Shown in pieces: positions 36,027 through 47,207 of a stretch of DNA of 64,000 nt (position 1 is the stretch's first letter; each line of letters starts with the position of its first letter). Source of the stretch: Tricholoma matsutake. Taxonomy: Eukaryota; Basidiomycota; Agaricomycetes; Agaricales; Tricholomataceae. A model generated the notes under the pieces. That model was not told the origin of the DNA and ran no database searches. It saw only the letters and a list, made by a program, of their open reading frames with translations. Both the position numbers and the translations under genes were made by a program. The stretch is taken from assembly GCA_026075535.2 (NCBI GenBank), contig AP026550.1, forward strand, positions 4,464,001-4,528,000, in the 5' to 3' direction.

Positions 36027-37999
36027 CTACATTCTTTGGTTTTTGGCTTCCGCCAACGCCTCTTTCAGCGACTTAACTATTGTGTCAATATCCCCTCGTT
36101 GGGGGTCAACAACAGAGATCCCCATGTGCCTAGAAGTATACCAATTTGCCAAGGAGGATAGAGAATAAGGAAGAACAGTGACTAACCCTATGCGGAAGTA
36201 TTTGTCTGTGGAGGACCGAAGTGTCAGCAACAATTAACCGCCTCAAATAACTGCAAGACGGACCTCTAATACTAGTGTGCAGCCCCCCAGCAACCACAAC
36301 TCCCCGTTTGGCAAGTAGTGGCAGCAAATCAGCAGCACCCAGTCCTTCAGGGTAATACAACTAAAGGAGCCGATCAAATTATCGTGCCTGAATTCCAAGG
36401 AAGTGGGGGCAAACGTACAGCAGTCATACCATTCGCCGCATATGCAGAGTTAGTCGGAAGCTGCTGCAAACCAGCCTCTGCGGCAGCTGACTTTATACGT
36501 TGGCTGGCCTCACGATGTAGCTTTAAGCGTTCTTCGAGCGACAGAGAGGCTTGTGTGATCTGGCGGAGGGATTCGCGAAACGCATATATGAGATTGACCG
36601 GTGGCGTTGCGAAATAGGCCGCACTGCCGCTTTCGTACGCCTTCATGACAGGTAACCATCTAATAATATGTATCATGAGTATACTGCTGAACCTGCAACT
36701 ATGTGCATAGCACGTACCGTTTCCAGCTTCCGTAGTAGGACGTGACAGGTGTTGAGCGGGACTCGAATACCTACAGGCAAAGCTCGAGGAAAAACGCCAC
36801 CCGCTAGAAGCGGAGACGAACCTTCATCGCCTTCTGGCTGGCAAGCACGATACTCAGACCTGGTGGTGTGCCCAGACCTTTCTGACTTGCGGTGAGGACA
36901 ACGTCCAGCCCCCAGTCATCCATACGAATATCTTCGCTGGCTACGGAGCACACGGCGTCCACTACTACCTGAGATAGAAAGTCAGTACAATCGCAAATAG
37001 AGTATAATCGAGGGGACGCTGACAAGGGTATCCGGGGACACGCGCCTCACAGTTTCTGCTATGGCTTTGGCATCGGACAGAACACCTAGAAATGGCAAGG
37101 TCAGATTGGATGATGATAGCGTCCATGAGAAAGCGCACCCGTCGATGTGTCTACGTGGGTCAATGTGAGTATCGTGTATTTCTTGGCCCTGAGCGCACTC
37201 TCGATGTCAGATTGGCTTACAGCAGCTCCAATTTGAGCCTTGATCTGATCGGCTTGGACTCCATAAGTTTGAAGACTAGCAGGGTAGACTGAAGGTCATA
37301 ACGTCATAGGAGACTACTAGACTTTTGTGCGTACCACTCTGCAAATCCATCTCCAAAGTAACCACTGTGTAATACGAGTGCATTTTCCCCGGGTTGCACG
37401 AGATTGGCAGCGACCTACGAACAGCAGAAGGGAGGGAGCTCAAGATCGGAACTAGGGTGTATAAGATGGGTAACTTGCCTGATCCCATCCCAGTGTCCCA
37501 CTACCACCGATGATGAATGGTTGAGCGTCTTTGGTTAGAAGAACATGTCTGCGGATGGGAGTAAATTTTGGGTGTATAGAGTTGAAATAAATATGAAAAG
37601 AACCTGCCTGATCATGCGAATGCAGTCTCCTAATACTGGGACGAATTCAAGAGAGACATGGGAAACAGAGGGATGCGCATTGGCAAAAAGGACCTAAAAA
37701 GATGAGTAATAATGCAGTAGACAAGGAGTGCAAGTAATTACTTGATCGGTTACTTCGATTGGACCAGGAATACTAGAAACATGATGATGAGATGTGAAAG
37801 ACCTAGCTAGAGGCACTCACAGAAGGAGTCTATAGGTATAATGAATATTGATTAGAAAGTAACATAAGGAATAGAAGAAAGTAACATAAGGAATAGAAGC
37901 TTACTTGTGAGGTGCCTATAATGAAAGAATTAAAGGTTACTAGTAGTAGTGAGATCTAAGGGGAATGATTACCTGCTTAAATTGATCTCTAGTAGTCAT
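36027..37999 (-). CDS. AGX1: Alanine-glyoxylate (serine-pyruvate) aminotransferase
   Basis: PLP enzyme converting glyoxylate plus alanine to glycine plus pyruvate. Fifteen exons on the minus strand: 37999-37973, 37915-37905, 37829-37821, 37772-37742, 37693-37608, 37548-37479, 37414-37335, 37275-37139, 37085-37024, 36968-36822, 36770-36718, 36659-36419, 36360-36264, 36205-36187, 36129-36027. Total 1173 nt, 390 residues, the usual size. Motifs: LLIPGPIEVTDQ at the N-terminus, SGTLGWDQ, THVDTSTG, DAVCSVASE, the PLP lysine in TASQKGLGTPPG, YFATPPVNLIYA, and C-terminal YFRIGHMGISVVD. Introns 5 and 6 start with GC (AG|GCAGGT and AG|GCAAGT). Exons 2 and 3 are only 11 and 9 nt. Intron 2 contains a tandem 21-bp duplication. 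No clear peroxisomal C-terminal tripeptide (ends QRM). Confidence 0.93.
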
Positions 38000-38193
38000 A
38001 ATAGATCTAGAATAATATCTAATACGAGGAAGAGAACTGAACACGACAGTCGACCTTATCAAACTCATAATAAATATAATTTTTTATTCCACATAGAACA
38101 TTTTTAAGTTTTACGGAGCGGCATTCCGTTCTTCCGGCCCGACTCCTAAACGGATCAAACCAAGGCTATTACGACAAATCCGTCGGCTAACCG

Positions 38194-40691
38194 TCAACGT
38201 CCAGCCACTATTCTCGCTGTTTCACTTTCTGCTACACCATTCGCCTGTCCTCCACTAACCATCACAGAAACACTCTTCTGCATGTCTGCCCACTCTGACT
38301 CTCGTGGAATTGCCATATCCCCAATATCATATACATACAGTCGACCGTCGCTTCCTCCCAAAGCAGCTCGACGCCCATCCTTACGATCCCATTCAATTTT
38401 GTTTATCGCACGACCAGTGCCCACATTGGCCGAAACCGCAGGGACCTGTAAAACAAAAATGAGAATCCGATCAACTTGGAAATTTTTTTGACCGTCTCAA
38501 TCACGTACCTCAGTGTCACTATTCAAGTTCCACAGATCGAATTGTCCCGACCCATCGACCGTGCCGAATAGCGCTGGATGCGCTGGATGCCACTTGACAT
38601 CATACACGTAATCATCTGCCTCGTCAAATGAATATATCGGTGCTATCCCATGTGGCGTCGTGGAAGGCTTTGCCAATGACTTGGCTCTCCACAGCTTGAC
38701 TGTCCAGTCCACTGAGCTCGTCAAGAACAGATCTGAAAAGTCCACAGGCCCGACCAGCGGGTGAAAATCAAGTCCCATAACGGGACCGGCATGCCCTTTG
38801 TACACATCGTATTGGTTCAGGCCTGCCTTTGCTCCGGCACGATCGTATCGGTTGGCCTGGTATACATTTCCTTCTTCCGTACCAACCCAGAAAGTAGTGG
38901 TTTCGTTGTCCGGGAAATCTAAAGTTGTGATGGCTACCTCGCCCGTCTTGTTATGACCTGCGTGAATTAACTCAAGCGTTTCCTAGAATATAGTACAAAG
39001 ATCAATATCGAGTATCAGACAATTTATATATGACTTACCTGGGGTTGAGCAAGCATGTCCACTAACCAACTGCAGACCGTGCCGTCAGTGCTACTCGTGA
39101 TGAGATTGTGAGCATTCTGAGTTCCGACCATCCGCATTGCATAAACAGGATGTGTATGTCCTGCGGCAGAAAGTGGTGTCTTCAAGACTGGGAGGTGTTT
39201 GGAGCGGGTATCCCACAACAAAATTTGCCCCGAATAGGTTCCACCGAAAACAAGATTGGAATGAAACGGTGAAAATGTTACGGACAGGACATCTGACTAA
39301 CGGTTTTCGCGTCAGTTACTCTTCCCATCTACAACGGCATTGATGGAAGCCATAAGAACCTGAGAGTGAAAAACAAATTCTGGACGTTCCAGGAGATGAA
39401 GATTCCAAACCGCGACAATTCCGTCCGGTTCATTCAACGCGGCAGGATTCTTGTTGTAAGACGCGACGTTCAACTCTGGGTACTGGTGCATACTTATAGC
39501 CTTAATCCAAACAACGTTAAAGAAGAACTGACTTTAGGCGACCAGTCTACATCAGTGATTGATCGATTTTTGCCATACCGTTCGTCCCAGAATTCGCAGA
39601 CGCGTTTAAGACGCCCCTCGGAATCATCACTGCGTTTGAGATAGTGAAACTTTGCATCATGAAAGGCCTGCTTTCTCACCTTCCAGATTCCGCGCCAATA
39701 GTATAGTCGCGGATGTAATCATACCCATCATTGAGAGCTCGTTGCACGATCTTTGATGATTGTTCCACAAAGTCGAGGAACTCAGGCGCTGCAAGGATAC
39801 TGGCTCGTTCCTCCTCCGAAAGTTCTGATACCATCTGTCTTTGTGCTCAGACAATTTTGTACCGGGAAAGCTCGCGTACCACGAATTTCTTGCTCTATTT
39901 CCTCGTCAAGCTTCACACTTTCTTCTTCAAGCTCTTTATCACGAGCTGCTCGCTCCGCTTCGACCTCTCGCTCTCTGATTATCCGCTGCCGGAGCTCTTC
40001 TTCATAGTCAATCGAAGGTTCTGTCTCAGCAGCGGTCGTCTGGACCTCTTTATTGTATATAACGCGTTCCTAAAAATTTCAGACCGTCAAACCAAAAGGA
40101 AGACACGGCGATGGAGAACAGACACACCTTCTGGGGGAGTTCAAACAGTTCTTGCTCCACGTCGATTAGATCAATGTACAACCGAGGTGTAATTGTACTG
40201 AATGAGATATATCAGCTTAACCCTTGGAAAATATCCGAACAACTCACCGCTCAATGACATGATCAGTAGCAGCATTGCTTGATTGAGCAAGTGTAGTACC
40301 TAGACTGATACGATCTGACGAGAAGTCACTCTGCCGACTTGCTCTTCCAGATCCAGGAATAGACCGTGCGGAATGGCCAGGAAGAGCCACAGAAGGCCCT
40401 AATGAAGGTGTCCCTGGTATTGGCGAGGAGGGCGTAAGGTCGCCACTTTCTGAGCCACCCCGGCTTGGGCTGCCGACTAGGGCATTCACCAATTCATCGA
40501 GATCCTTTCGAACTGGAGTAGGCCCTGCAGGCTATTCATATACATAAACTCTGCAGAAACACGGAAATTGAGTTCCACACCTCTGCAGCTCTTCTCTCAG
40601 TCTCTGCTTTTTGTCTGTCAGCACGAGCTTTCCGGAGATCAGCTAGTTTGGCCCTCTTCGCCTCGATCTCTGCTCTACGTTTATCAGACAT
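38194..40691 (-). CDS. Cytoplasmic dynein intermediate chain
   Basis: Cargo-binding, WD-repeat subunit of cytoplasmic dynein 1. ATG at 40691 opens a charged coiled coil ([20 protein letters not shown]) typical of the dynactin p150/NudE-binding N-terminus. A Ser/Pro-rich linker follows, then a KEVQT word (about 40050) resembling an LC8 light-chain site, and a second Glu/Arg coiled coil. The stretch [18 protein letters not shown] then leads into WD40 repeats: [58 protein letters not shown], ending [13 protein letters not shown] at the stop 38194. About ten exons with short introns; boundaries in 38.9-40.1 kb are approximate. The gene starts 106 bp from the divergent SEN2 start. Confidence 0.9.
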
Positions 40692-40797
40692 TGCTGGTAT
40701 GAAGATATGTTAGGCGTGTAAACCGTGTTAGAGCAATATTTGTACTTGTTGTTCCATCAAGGTATAGGGATGACTTTTCTTCTGAGTTAAACTCGGA
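40692..40797. promoter_or_regulatory. Shared divergent promoter, dynein IC / SEN2
   Basis: Only 106 bp separate the two start codons, so 5' UTRs and both core promoters must lie in or overlap this segment. No clear TATA box was seen. Confidence 0.6.
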
Positions 40798-42190
40798 ATG
40801 TCGTTGATAACTCCATCATCTCGAGCTAGCGTACCCAACAAAGGCTCGGGCAAGCGCAATGACAACAACAGAATATATGCAAACCCTCTCCCTCTCATAT
40901 TCTCTGACCCCCCGCCTTTACGGATTCGGTCAATCTTAGGGCTTCTTGGCCTTTCTCTGGTTGACGTCATAAACCCTCACTGTGAAGGCTTTTTCGACAT
41001 CACTACTCGATCGGTTTGGGTTCTGAAGTCAAAAGATGCAATTTTGTTATGGCGGAGAGGTTTTTTTGGCAAGGGTGATTTATCGCGCAGCGAACCAAGT
41101 TGGCTCGCAAGGCAAATAAACAATCGACAGGCAGGCGGGAAACGTGTGTGCACCAATTATTCCTATCGTGTTAGACGTTGGATGATAAACGTCGCATAGA
41201 AATGACCTCAGAGGAGTTAACAGCAAAGCGTAGAGCTGAGCGTAGACAGTTCAAACTCGATCGTGCGAGGGCCATTGCGGCCGTCGCTGAAGAAGCTGAA
41301 CTAATCTTTGCTACTGAAGGACGTGTCATTAAACCTGTATTGTCCGGACCTGCAATTCCATCGGCCGCTACATGGAGGCCAACGCCTCAGCCAATACCAG
41401 AACCTCATGTCACGCCTGCAACTGACGAAGGAGATCCCGTAGATGAAGAGCCTCTGGAGAATATTGAACACCTTCAGTTAACACTTCAGGAAGCGTTCTT
41501 TTTGCTATGGAATCTCGATTGTCTAAGTGTTCTGGACCCATATACAGTATGTGCAGCTCATTCATTAATGAGATCATACCAACTTGTTTGAAGCAAACTG
41601 TTATGACTCTGCAAAATATCTGGGTCGCCTTCCAACTGGCTCATCTACCTCCAGTTCCGAACCAACCTTTGCGATTCGATAATCCGTTCCTGGTCAACTA
41701 CGTCGCCTATCATCATTACCGTTCTCTTGGATGGGTCGTCAAGGGAGGCATCAAGTTCTGTGTTGACTATCTGCTGTACAAGCGAGGTCCTGTCTTCACA
41801 CACGCCGAGTATGTCCCATCGTTCCCTATACAACCAGTTCATAGAATCACGTTCTGCCAGATTTGCACTGGTAGTCTGCCCGGTTTATGAAGATCCAGAA
41901 GATCAGAAATTGTCACCCTTTGATCTTCAAAACTCATGTCCCTTTCCATGGTCTTGGCTCAGCACTATCAATCGTGTCAACTCTCAAGTGCAGAAGGTCT
42001 TTTTTGAATATTCTTTGCTAGTCAACGTGTTCCTGATCGTCGACTGCAGACCCTCGTCTTGTCATACGTGACTATTCCGGCAGGTTCACGCCTCTCGGTT
42101 GACATCCTCAACTCGCCAGCCTGTATACGACACTATTCTGTAAGAGAGGTGGTACTGCGTAGATTCATACCTGCTCGCATGCGTGACTGA
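40798..42190 (+). CDS. SEN2: tRNA-splicing endonuclease catalytic subunit Sen2
   Basis: Cuts the 5' splice site of intron-containing pre-tRNAs within the Sen2-Sen15-Sen34-Sen54 complex. Five exons: 40798-41143, 41200-41546, 41594-41808, 41861-41996, 42050-42190; 1185 nt, 394 residues. The N-terminus has the Sen2-type block GFFDITTRSVWVLKSKDAIL then LLWRRGFFGKGDLSRSEPSW. The acidic linker follows. The nuclease domain reads YHHYRSLGWVVKGGIKF, DYLLYKRGPVFTHAEFALVV and VQKTLVLSYV. The catalytic Tyr (LLYKRG), His (THAEF) and Lys (VQKT) are all present. The acceptor before exon 4 was chosen to give HAEFALVV; an upstream AG would insert extra residues. The tail RHYSVREVVLRRFIPARMRD is typical. Starts 106 bp from the dynein gene. 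Confidence 0.93.
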
Positions 42191-42544
42191 ACAAATACCA
42201 GTAAGAATGTGTACTCTTAAAGTTTTTGTACAATGACAGATAATGATTATTCCTTTATACATATCAAAACAGCTTACACTCCCCACTTCTGCGTCTCTGA
42301 TACGAACCCATCATAGATCAGAATCGTTGGAATGTAAAGATGGAGGGCATGAATTATTGAAAAGATAATTACGTTCAAGGGAACAAGCCATAATCCTGGG
42401 TCGCCGAGCAGGGAAAAACAGTCGGAGTTGGTCCTTCATGTGTACGTTGCACCGGAGATCTTGCAGGTTGGGAAGAGGGCGGGAGTAGATGACGGTGAAG
42501 AAACAACACAAGGAAATAGATCGAAAGGTCGACGAGAAAATATT
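42191..42544. other. Convergent intergenic region SEN2 / THP3-like
   Basis: No gene seen; contains the 3' ends of two converging genes. Confidence 0.5.
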
Positions 42545-44274
42545 TCATATTGCACCTTTGATAAGGACTTTTCGATATCTTTCTTCGTAAGCCTGCGAAA
42601 GCTGGGGTATTGCGGGTTTGCAATCTAGGATCTTCTCGCTGTCTGGAGCCCGAGGATTCGTAAAAAATGCAGAAGAGTGGTTCACAAGAAATACGCGTGC
42701 TGCATCGAGTGAATCGAACGCGAGCACGTTGTGAATAAAGGGCAGTGGCAGCGTCTTGTAACTGTGTGTACTTTCGCATCAGAGACAAATGAAGCCGGAA
42801 ATAACAAGAATCGAAACTGACGCTTTCGCGATGACCATGAGAGCTTTGACCCTTTCTCGATCAATGAAGTGATCCATGATGTACGCGCCCATATTGGGAG
42901 CTGCCACGTAAGCTTCAAAGAGTGAATGATAGTTCCCCATCGATAATGCCCGCTGCACTCCAAGAGCGTGCCGCACCGCTGGATCTGCTTTCTGTCTAGG
43001 GGTTAGTTGACCTACAAATAGATTTAATTCTGTAAGATAAATCATCAGCACGAGAACCATCGTAACAGAGAAAAGAAACCTACCACTCCGATTTCGTCCA
43101 TGCAGAAGCATTAAAATACGATATGCCGTGAACTCCTCCACTTTTCCGGGTATCCCAAGCTCATATAATGTGCGAAGCGTTGCTTGGCATTGGTTGTACT
43201 CTACCATATCACTCTGAATAGCGACGAGGCAATGAAAACTTAGCTAACATAGTGTCGCAGGGACAACATACACTTTCTAGCGCCATACGAGCATGAATTT
43301 CATAGACTTGTACTGTGAACTCATTTTTAATCCTTTGGACCTGGTGAAAAAAGTGAGAGCTAGTGACCTAATGATGAGTGTGATGATGACGCACTGTAAG
43401 GTCTTGTCGTAGTGACTTAAACTGACTGCATATCCAGTTGTAATTGCACTTTTCTCGCCAGCGTTTTTTCAGTTCTAGAAGAGTTTGCTGCAGAATAGGA
43501 TAGGGACGTATTTGCTCAGGTTTTGGTTCCTAATCATCTCGTCAAGGCAACAGTATAAGCAAGAAGCAGACCCTGACCGTTGTTAGCCGTAGGTAGTCCT
43601 TGAAAATATCTTGAGAGGTTCCAACAATGGTGTAACGATCCCAATCAATGACGTTCTGCAGATATTGGATGACCGGAAGCGATCAAGTCCCGAAAGCGGG
43701 AACGAACGCAGAAAGAAAACTCACTGGGTCAGCTTCTGGATCGTCTGAGTGGCCGAACGGCGATCCCCCACGCGACAAGGACATGTCCCTAAATAGATGG
43801 GTAGTATGCTGATCTACTTTGAGAGACAGGATGCCGCCATTGCGTAAGTTCTTCGTCCGTTCTAGCTCATGTTCACGTTGGAAGCGCTCGGCCCGTCGGC
43901 TGAGAGCGGCCGTATCGTTGTCATCTAGTGATTGTTGTGCAGTATGTTTGAGTGCATTCTTCTTCGCCTTCTTGTTTACCGTTGGACTGTCGGTCCTGTT
44001 GAGAAATTAGGTCAGCTCGGATGATAAAATCATTAAGAATGACGCACGGTTTGCGTTTGAGGCTGTTACCAAAAGTTGGTACAGGCTTTGGGAGTAGGCT
44101 GAAAAAAGAAAGGAGTGAGCTGAAATAGGTGAAAGTGGAAGACAAGGTCACTCAGCAGCACCTTTGAAGTTGAACACCAGCCCAGTCGGTCGTCCATAGG
44201 GTATGAGCGGCGAAAGCATCAGCAATTACCTGTCTAAGTTCAGCTTGGGCTTCATTCCTGTTGATATCGGTCAT
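42545..44274 (-). CDS. THP3: SAC3/GANP-domain protein, Thp3/LENG8 type
   Basis: Homologues bind a Csn12-like partner and act in transcription elongation and mRNP/splicing. Suggested start ATG 44274 (MTDINRNEAQAELRQV). The N-terminal exons give a basic Lys-rich linker (VNKKAKKNALKHTAQQS) and RRAERFQREHELER. The conserved core includes VEYNQCQATLRTLYELGIPG, EEFTAYRILMLLHGRNRS, QLTPRQKADPAVRHALGV, and YVAAPNMGAYIMDHFIDRER, the last being very close to LENG8-type proteins. The C-terminus reads VLAFDSLDAARVFLVNH and ends VLIKGAI at 42545. At least seven short introns. Exons around 43.3-43.8 kb (NVIDWDRYTIVGTSQDIFKD, then LRLTTV) were read by eye, so junctions are approximate. Confidence 0.8.
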
Positions 44275-44585
44275 TTGGCCTAGACATTTTGCGACCCAGT
44301 CTCTATGAAGCGTGCAGTCAGCCTTGTACAAGACAAAATGAGTATAATTTGAACTTGAGTTGTGGCGGCCAAGAATCCGAAGACATTGTGAGTATACCGC
44401 CAGAAAAGTGAGCTATAAGACTATGCAGGGAGGTCGCTAGAATGACAGTCCTAACTTCGGAGTTGACAACGAGGAGATTGTATAACAGTTGCAAACATTG
44501 TCCTCATGGCTCAAAAATTATAACCAAAGCTTTCAACTTCATGTACTGTGTATGTAAATACGTTACACCGAGTTGTCTCTATTTT

Positions 44586-45887
44586 TCAATGAGCTTTATC
44601 TGCGGGTGGGCGGTAAACTGCATACGAAACGAATTAGCTCTTGGATACCATCCAAAAGCTGTAAAACTTACTGATCTTCCTGTTCTTGATGGCAGTCCAC
44701 TTGAATCGCTTGACATATAAGCTGATCAGAGTGAGTGCAGAGAAGATGATAACAGCTTTAATTCCATATTTCTTCCTCTCATCATGCTCTGGCTCTGCAG
44801 CCCAACTAAGGAATGTCGTGACGTCTTTGGCCATTTGGGAGGTGGTGGCAGGAGTACCTGCGATATACCACAGTTAAGCTATGAGTGATCAGGGAAGATT
44901 GTATGCGCTGACCATCATCATATTCTACCAGACCGTCAAACAGAACACGTGCCATGGAAATGGCGCCACCGGGGAAGTAGGGATTGTAGTTCATGCCCTC
45001 TCGAATTTCGACACCGGCTGGAGGGTCCATGTAGCCAGTCAAAAGGGAGAAGACATAGTCCTAGGCATCCATTAAGTATCAATTTCATAGCCCAGAAAAC
45101 ACATTGCTCACAGCGCCACCGTGGCGAGCCTTTATGATCAAGCTCAAGTCAGGAGGCAGAGCGCCAGCATTTCCAGCCCGTGCAGCTTCTTCATTAGGGT
45201 ATGGCGGGGGCATGTAATCCGCAAGCTTTCCAGGTCGCTGAAACATCTCGCCCTCTGCGTTGGGACCATCTGTATATTCGACCTCCTCCGCCATTGTCCG
45301 CGCTTCATCTACAGTGTGAGAGACACCGACAAGATTGCGCCAAGCAATACGATCCAAAGAATGACAAGCTGCGCACACCTCGCGGTACACTTGATATCCG
45401 CGTCGGATGCTGCCTGAAGAATTAGTTGGAGCACGGAATAGTCAAGAACAGACATGCCTCGCGTGATCAAACGTATCTAGAAGGCCCTTGTGAGACCACG
45501 GGTATGCGGTAGGGTGAAGACCCTCGTCACTAAGATGGCCCGCGTGTGCTTCACCTAGAAAAGGTAAAGAGCCATAGAGGTGAGCATACCAGGCTATTGA
45601 GCCCGCGGTAAACAGAGAAACGGAGGCAAGCGTCGTGCGAGAGTTCAAAAGAGACTAGGGGGCAATCAAAAAGATTATTGTGTATATGAAGAAGTGAAAT
45701 ACCTCGAAGCCAGTGGTACTGGAAGAAGCAAATCGGACCTAGTGACCAATTTTAACAAAGGTAAGAGCGGTTGAAAAAAAAACAGTCATACTGAGGTCCT
45801 GCGCGAAGAATTAAGTAAAGTAGAGGAGCGCGGGGCAGCCAGTCCTACAGCTTTCTTCAAGGCTCCCGCAGAGAGCCTCGACAGCAT
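44586..45887 (-). CDS. CYT1: Cytochrome c1, haem protein of respiratory complex III
   Basis: Transfers electrons from the Rieske protein to cytochrome c in the mitochondrial inner membrane. Start ATG 45887 gives a basic, hydroxylated presequence ([20 protein letters not shown]), then a hydrophobic sorting segment ([17 protein letters not shown]). The mature part has [15 protein letters not shown], the haem-binding CAACH in [57 protein letters not shown] and [19 protein letters not shown] (axial Met region). The C-terminal membrane anchor is [19 protein letters not shown] last small exon (after a donor within the KNRKI codons) gives the tail YRPPADKAH and the stop at 44588-44586; without it the frame would add a non-conserved extension. 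About six introns. Confidence 0.93.
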
Positions 45888-46174
45888 TTTTCGGAATCAG
45901 AGGCTTTTGCTGTGGTAAATGTTGAAGGACACGCGTGATCGAACAACGGAATGAACCGGGGAAGTGCAATTGTCCAATCACAAATCCCCGCTCACGCCAG
46001 GACCGCGTCAGGCTGAAACTCATAGAATATAACTAAGTAAAGGGTCTTTGATATCTCAAAAGCCAATCGATCCAATGCAAAGACAGATGCGCATGTAAGT
46101 GACAAGTAAATCAACTAATAGAGCAACACTAGTTGACCATCCTCCAAGTAATTACCGAAAAAAGCCATACAACT

Positions 46175-46855
46175 TTAGAACAAGCACTCGCAAAGTTCTG
46201 TACAGAAAATATGTTATCAGGATCGAACGCCAAATGCGTATTAAAAGATGCGGACCTTCGGCACAGCAACAAAGACAAATTCCAGCCAGACACGCCATGC
46301 AGCCAGTTGAGGCAGCTCCCCCCCCTTTCTCAGGTTGTTGTTGTCTGAATAAATGGTATTTATTGAACTGAGTTATACTATAACAAGTACAACTCACACA
46401 TAGATCGTCTGGGGGCCAAGTTGTGGCTGTTGAGGATACCCTTGGGGAGGACCTTGATAAGGACCACCTTGTTGATATGTCTGCTGGGGCTGCTACAAAC
46501 ACAATTGCATAAAGGGCGCATAGGTCGGTACAGATTGTATGGATTAACAGAAGAAATACCTGAGGATAGTAACCCTGGGCCATAGGTCCTGGAAATTATG
46601 GACATTAGTGTGCTGAGACACGGCACAAATTGCGGGACCAGCCCGAACTCGTAGGAACAAACAAGATGGAGACTCAATGTCAATATGACAAGTCCAACTT
46701 AATCCCACCCAAACGCATCGGCATTTGAAAGGGGTTCCTGTGAATGCAAAAGGATGCAAAACGTCATACACACCAGGTGGAGGGTAGTACTGCCCTTGAG
46801 GTGGGCCATATTGACCCTGGGGCTTTCCTCCTGCATAATAATCGTTTGCACTCAT
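46175..46855 (-). CDS. Small Pro/Gln/Tyr-rich protein with cysteine-rich C-terminus (CYSTM-like)
   Basis: Start ATG 46855 (MSANDYYAGGKPQGQYGPPQ). The body is made of YYPPPG, QGYYPQ, GGPYQGPPQGYPQQPQ repeats with low complexity. The C-terminus is TGCMACLAGICLCCCAEELCECLF, where the Cys run matches CYSTM-type membrane-linked tails in fungi and plants. Four introns; the last (acceptor before 46197) is needed to reach the conserved ELCECLF ending. Members are small, membrane-associated and often stress-linked in yeast; function here is not known. I chose the splice form by similarity to basidiomycete relatives remembered from other genomes. Confidence 0.75.
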
Positions 46856-47207
46856 TACTGCTTGAACCTAGTCTCTCCTAGACAGACCACGATATAAGTG
46901 ATGCTGGATGAGAGAATATGAAAGGGAAGTTGGCGTTGTTTGTGCAAGCTTATCAAGGACATCCCGCAGCAACCGAGTGCACTGCCCACACTCGGTTGGC
47001 TGACTATCACGCGCCGTCCTCATAGCCTAAGTAAACACTCCATGTTTAACTTGACTTATATGTTTAGGAGAACGCCGCTTGTGTACCGGGCAACCGGAAA
47101 CGTATGCGAAATTCTAAATAAATACTTATACAAAGGCTAAGTACGCGTACGATACAATAAAACGGAGACTACAACTGTAATATCTTGAACGACAATCACA
47201 AACATTC
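46856..47207. other. Intergenic region
   Basis: Between the start of the CYSTM-like gene and the stop of the velvet gene; no further gene was seen. Confidence 0.5.

Noticed and set aside
41178..41591. SEN2 start at the MDDKRRIEM codon
   Set aside because: That segment lies in an intron; the conserved Sen2 N-terminus is in the upstream exon from 40798.
45811..46023. Alternative N-terminal ORF for cytochrome c1 (MSFSLTRSWRERGF)
   Set aside because: The frame through ATG 45887 gives a typical mitochondrial presequence joined by canonical introns to the mature protein.
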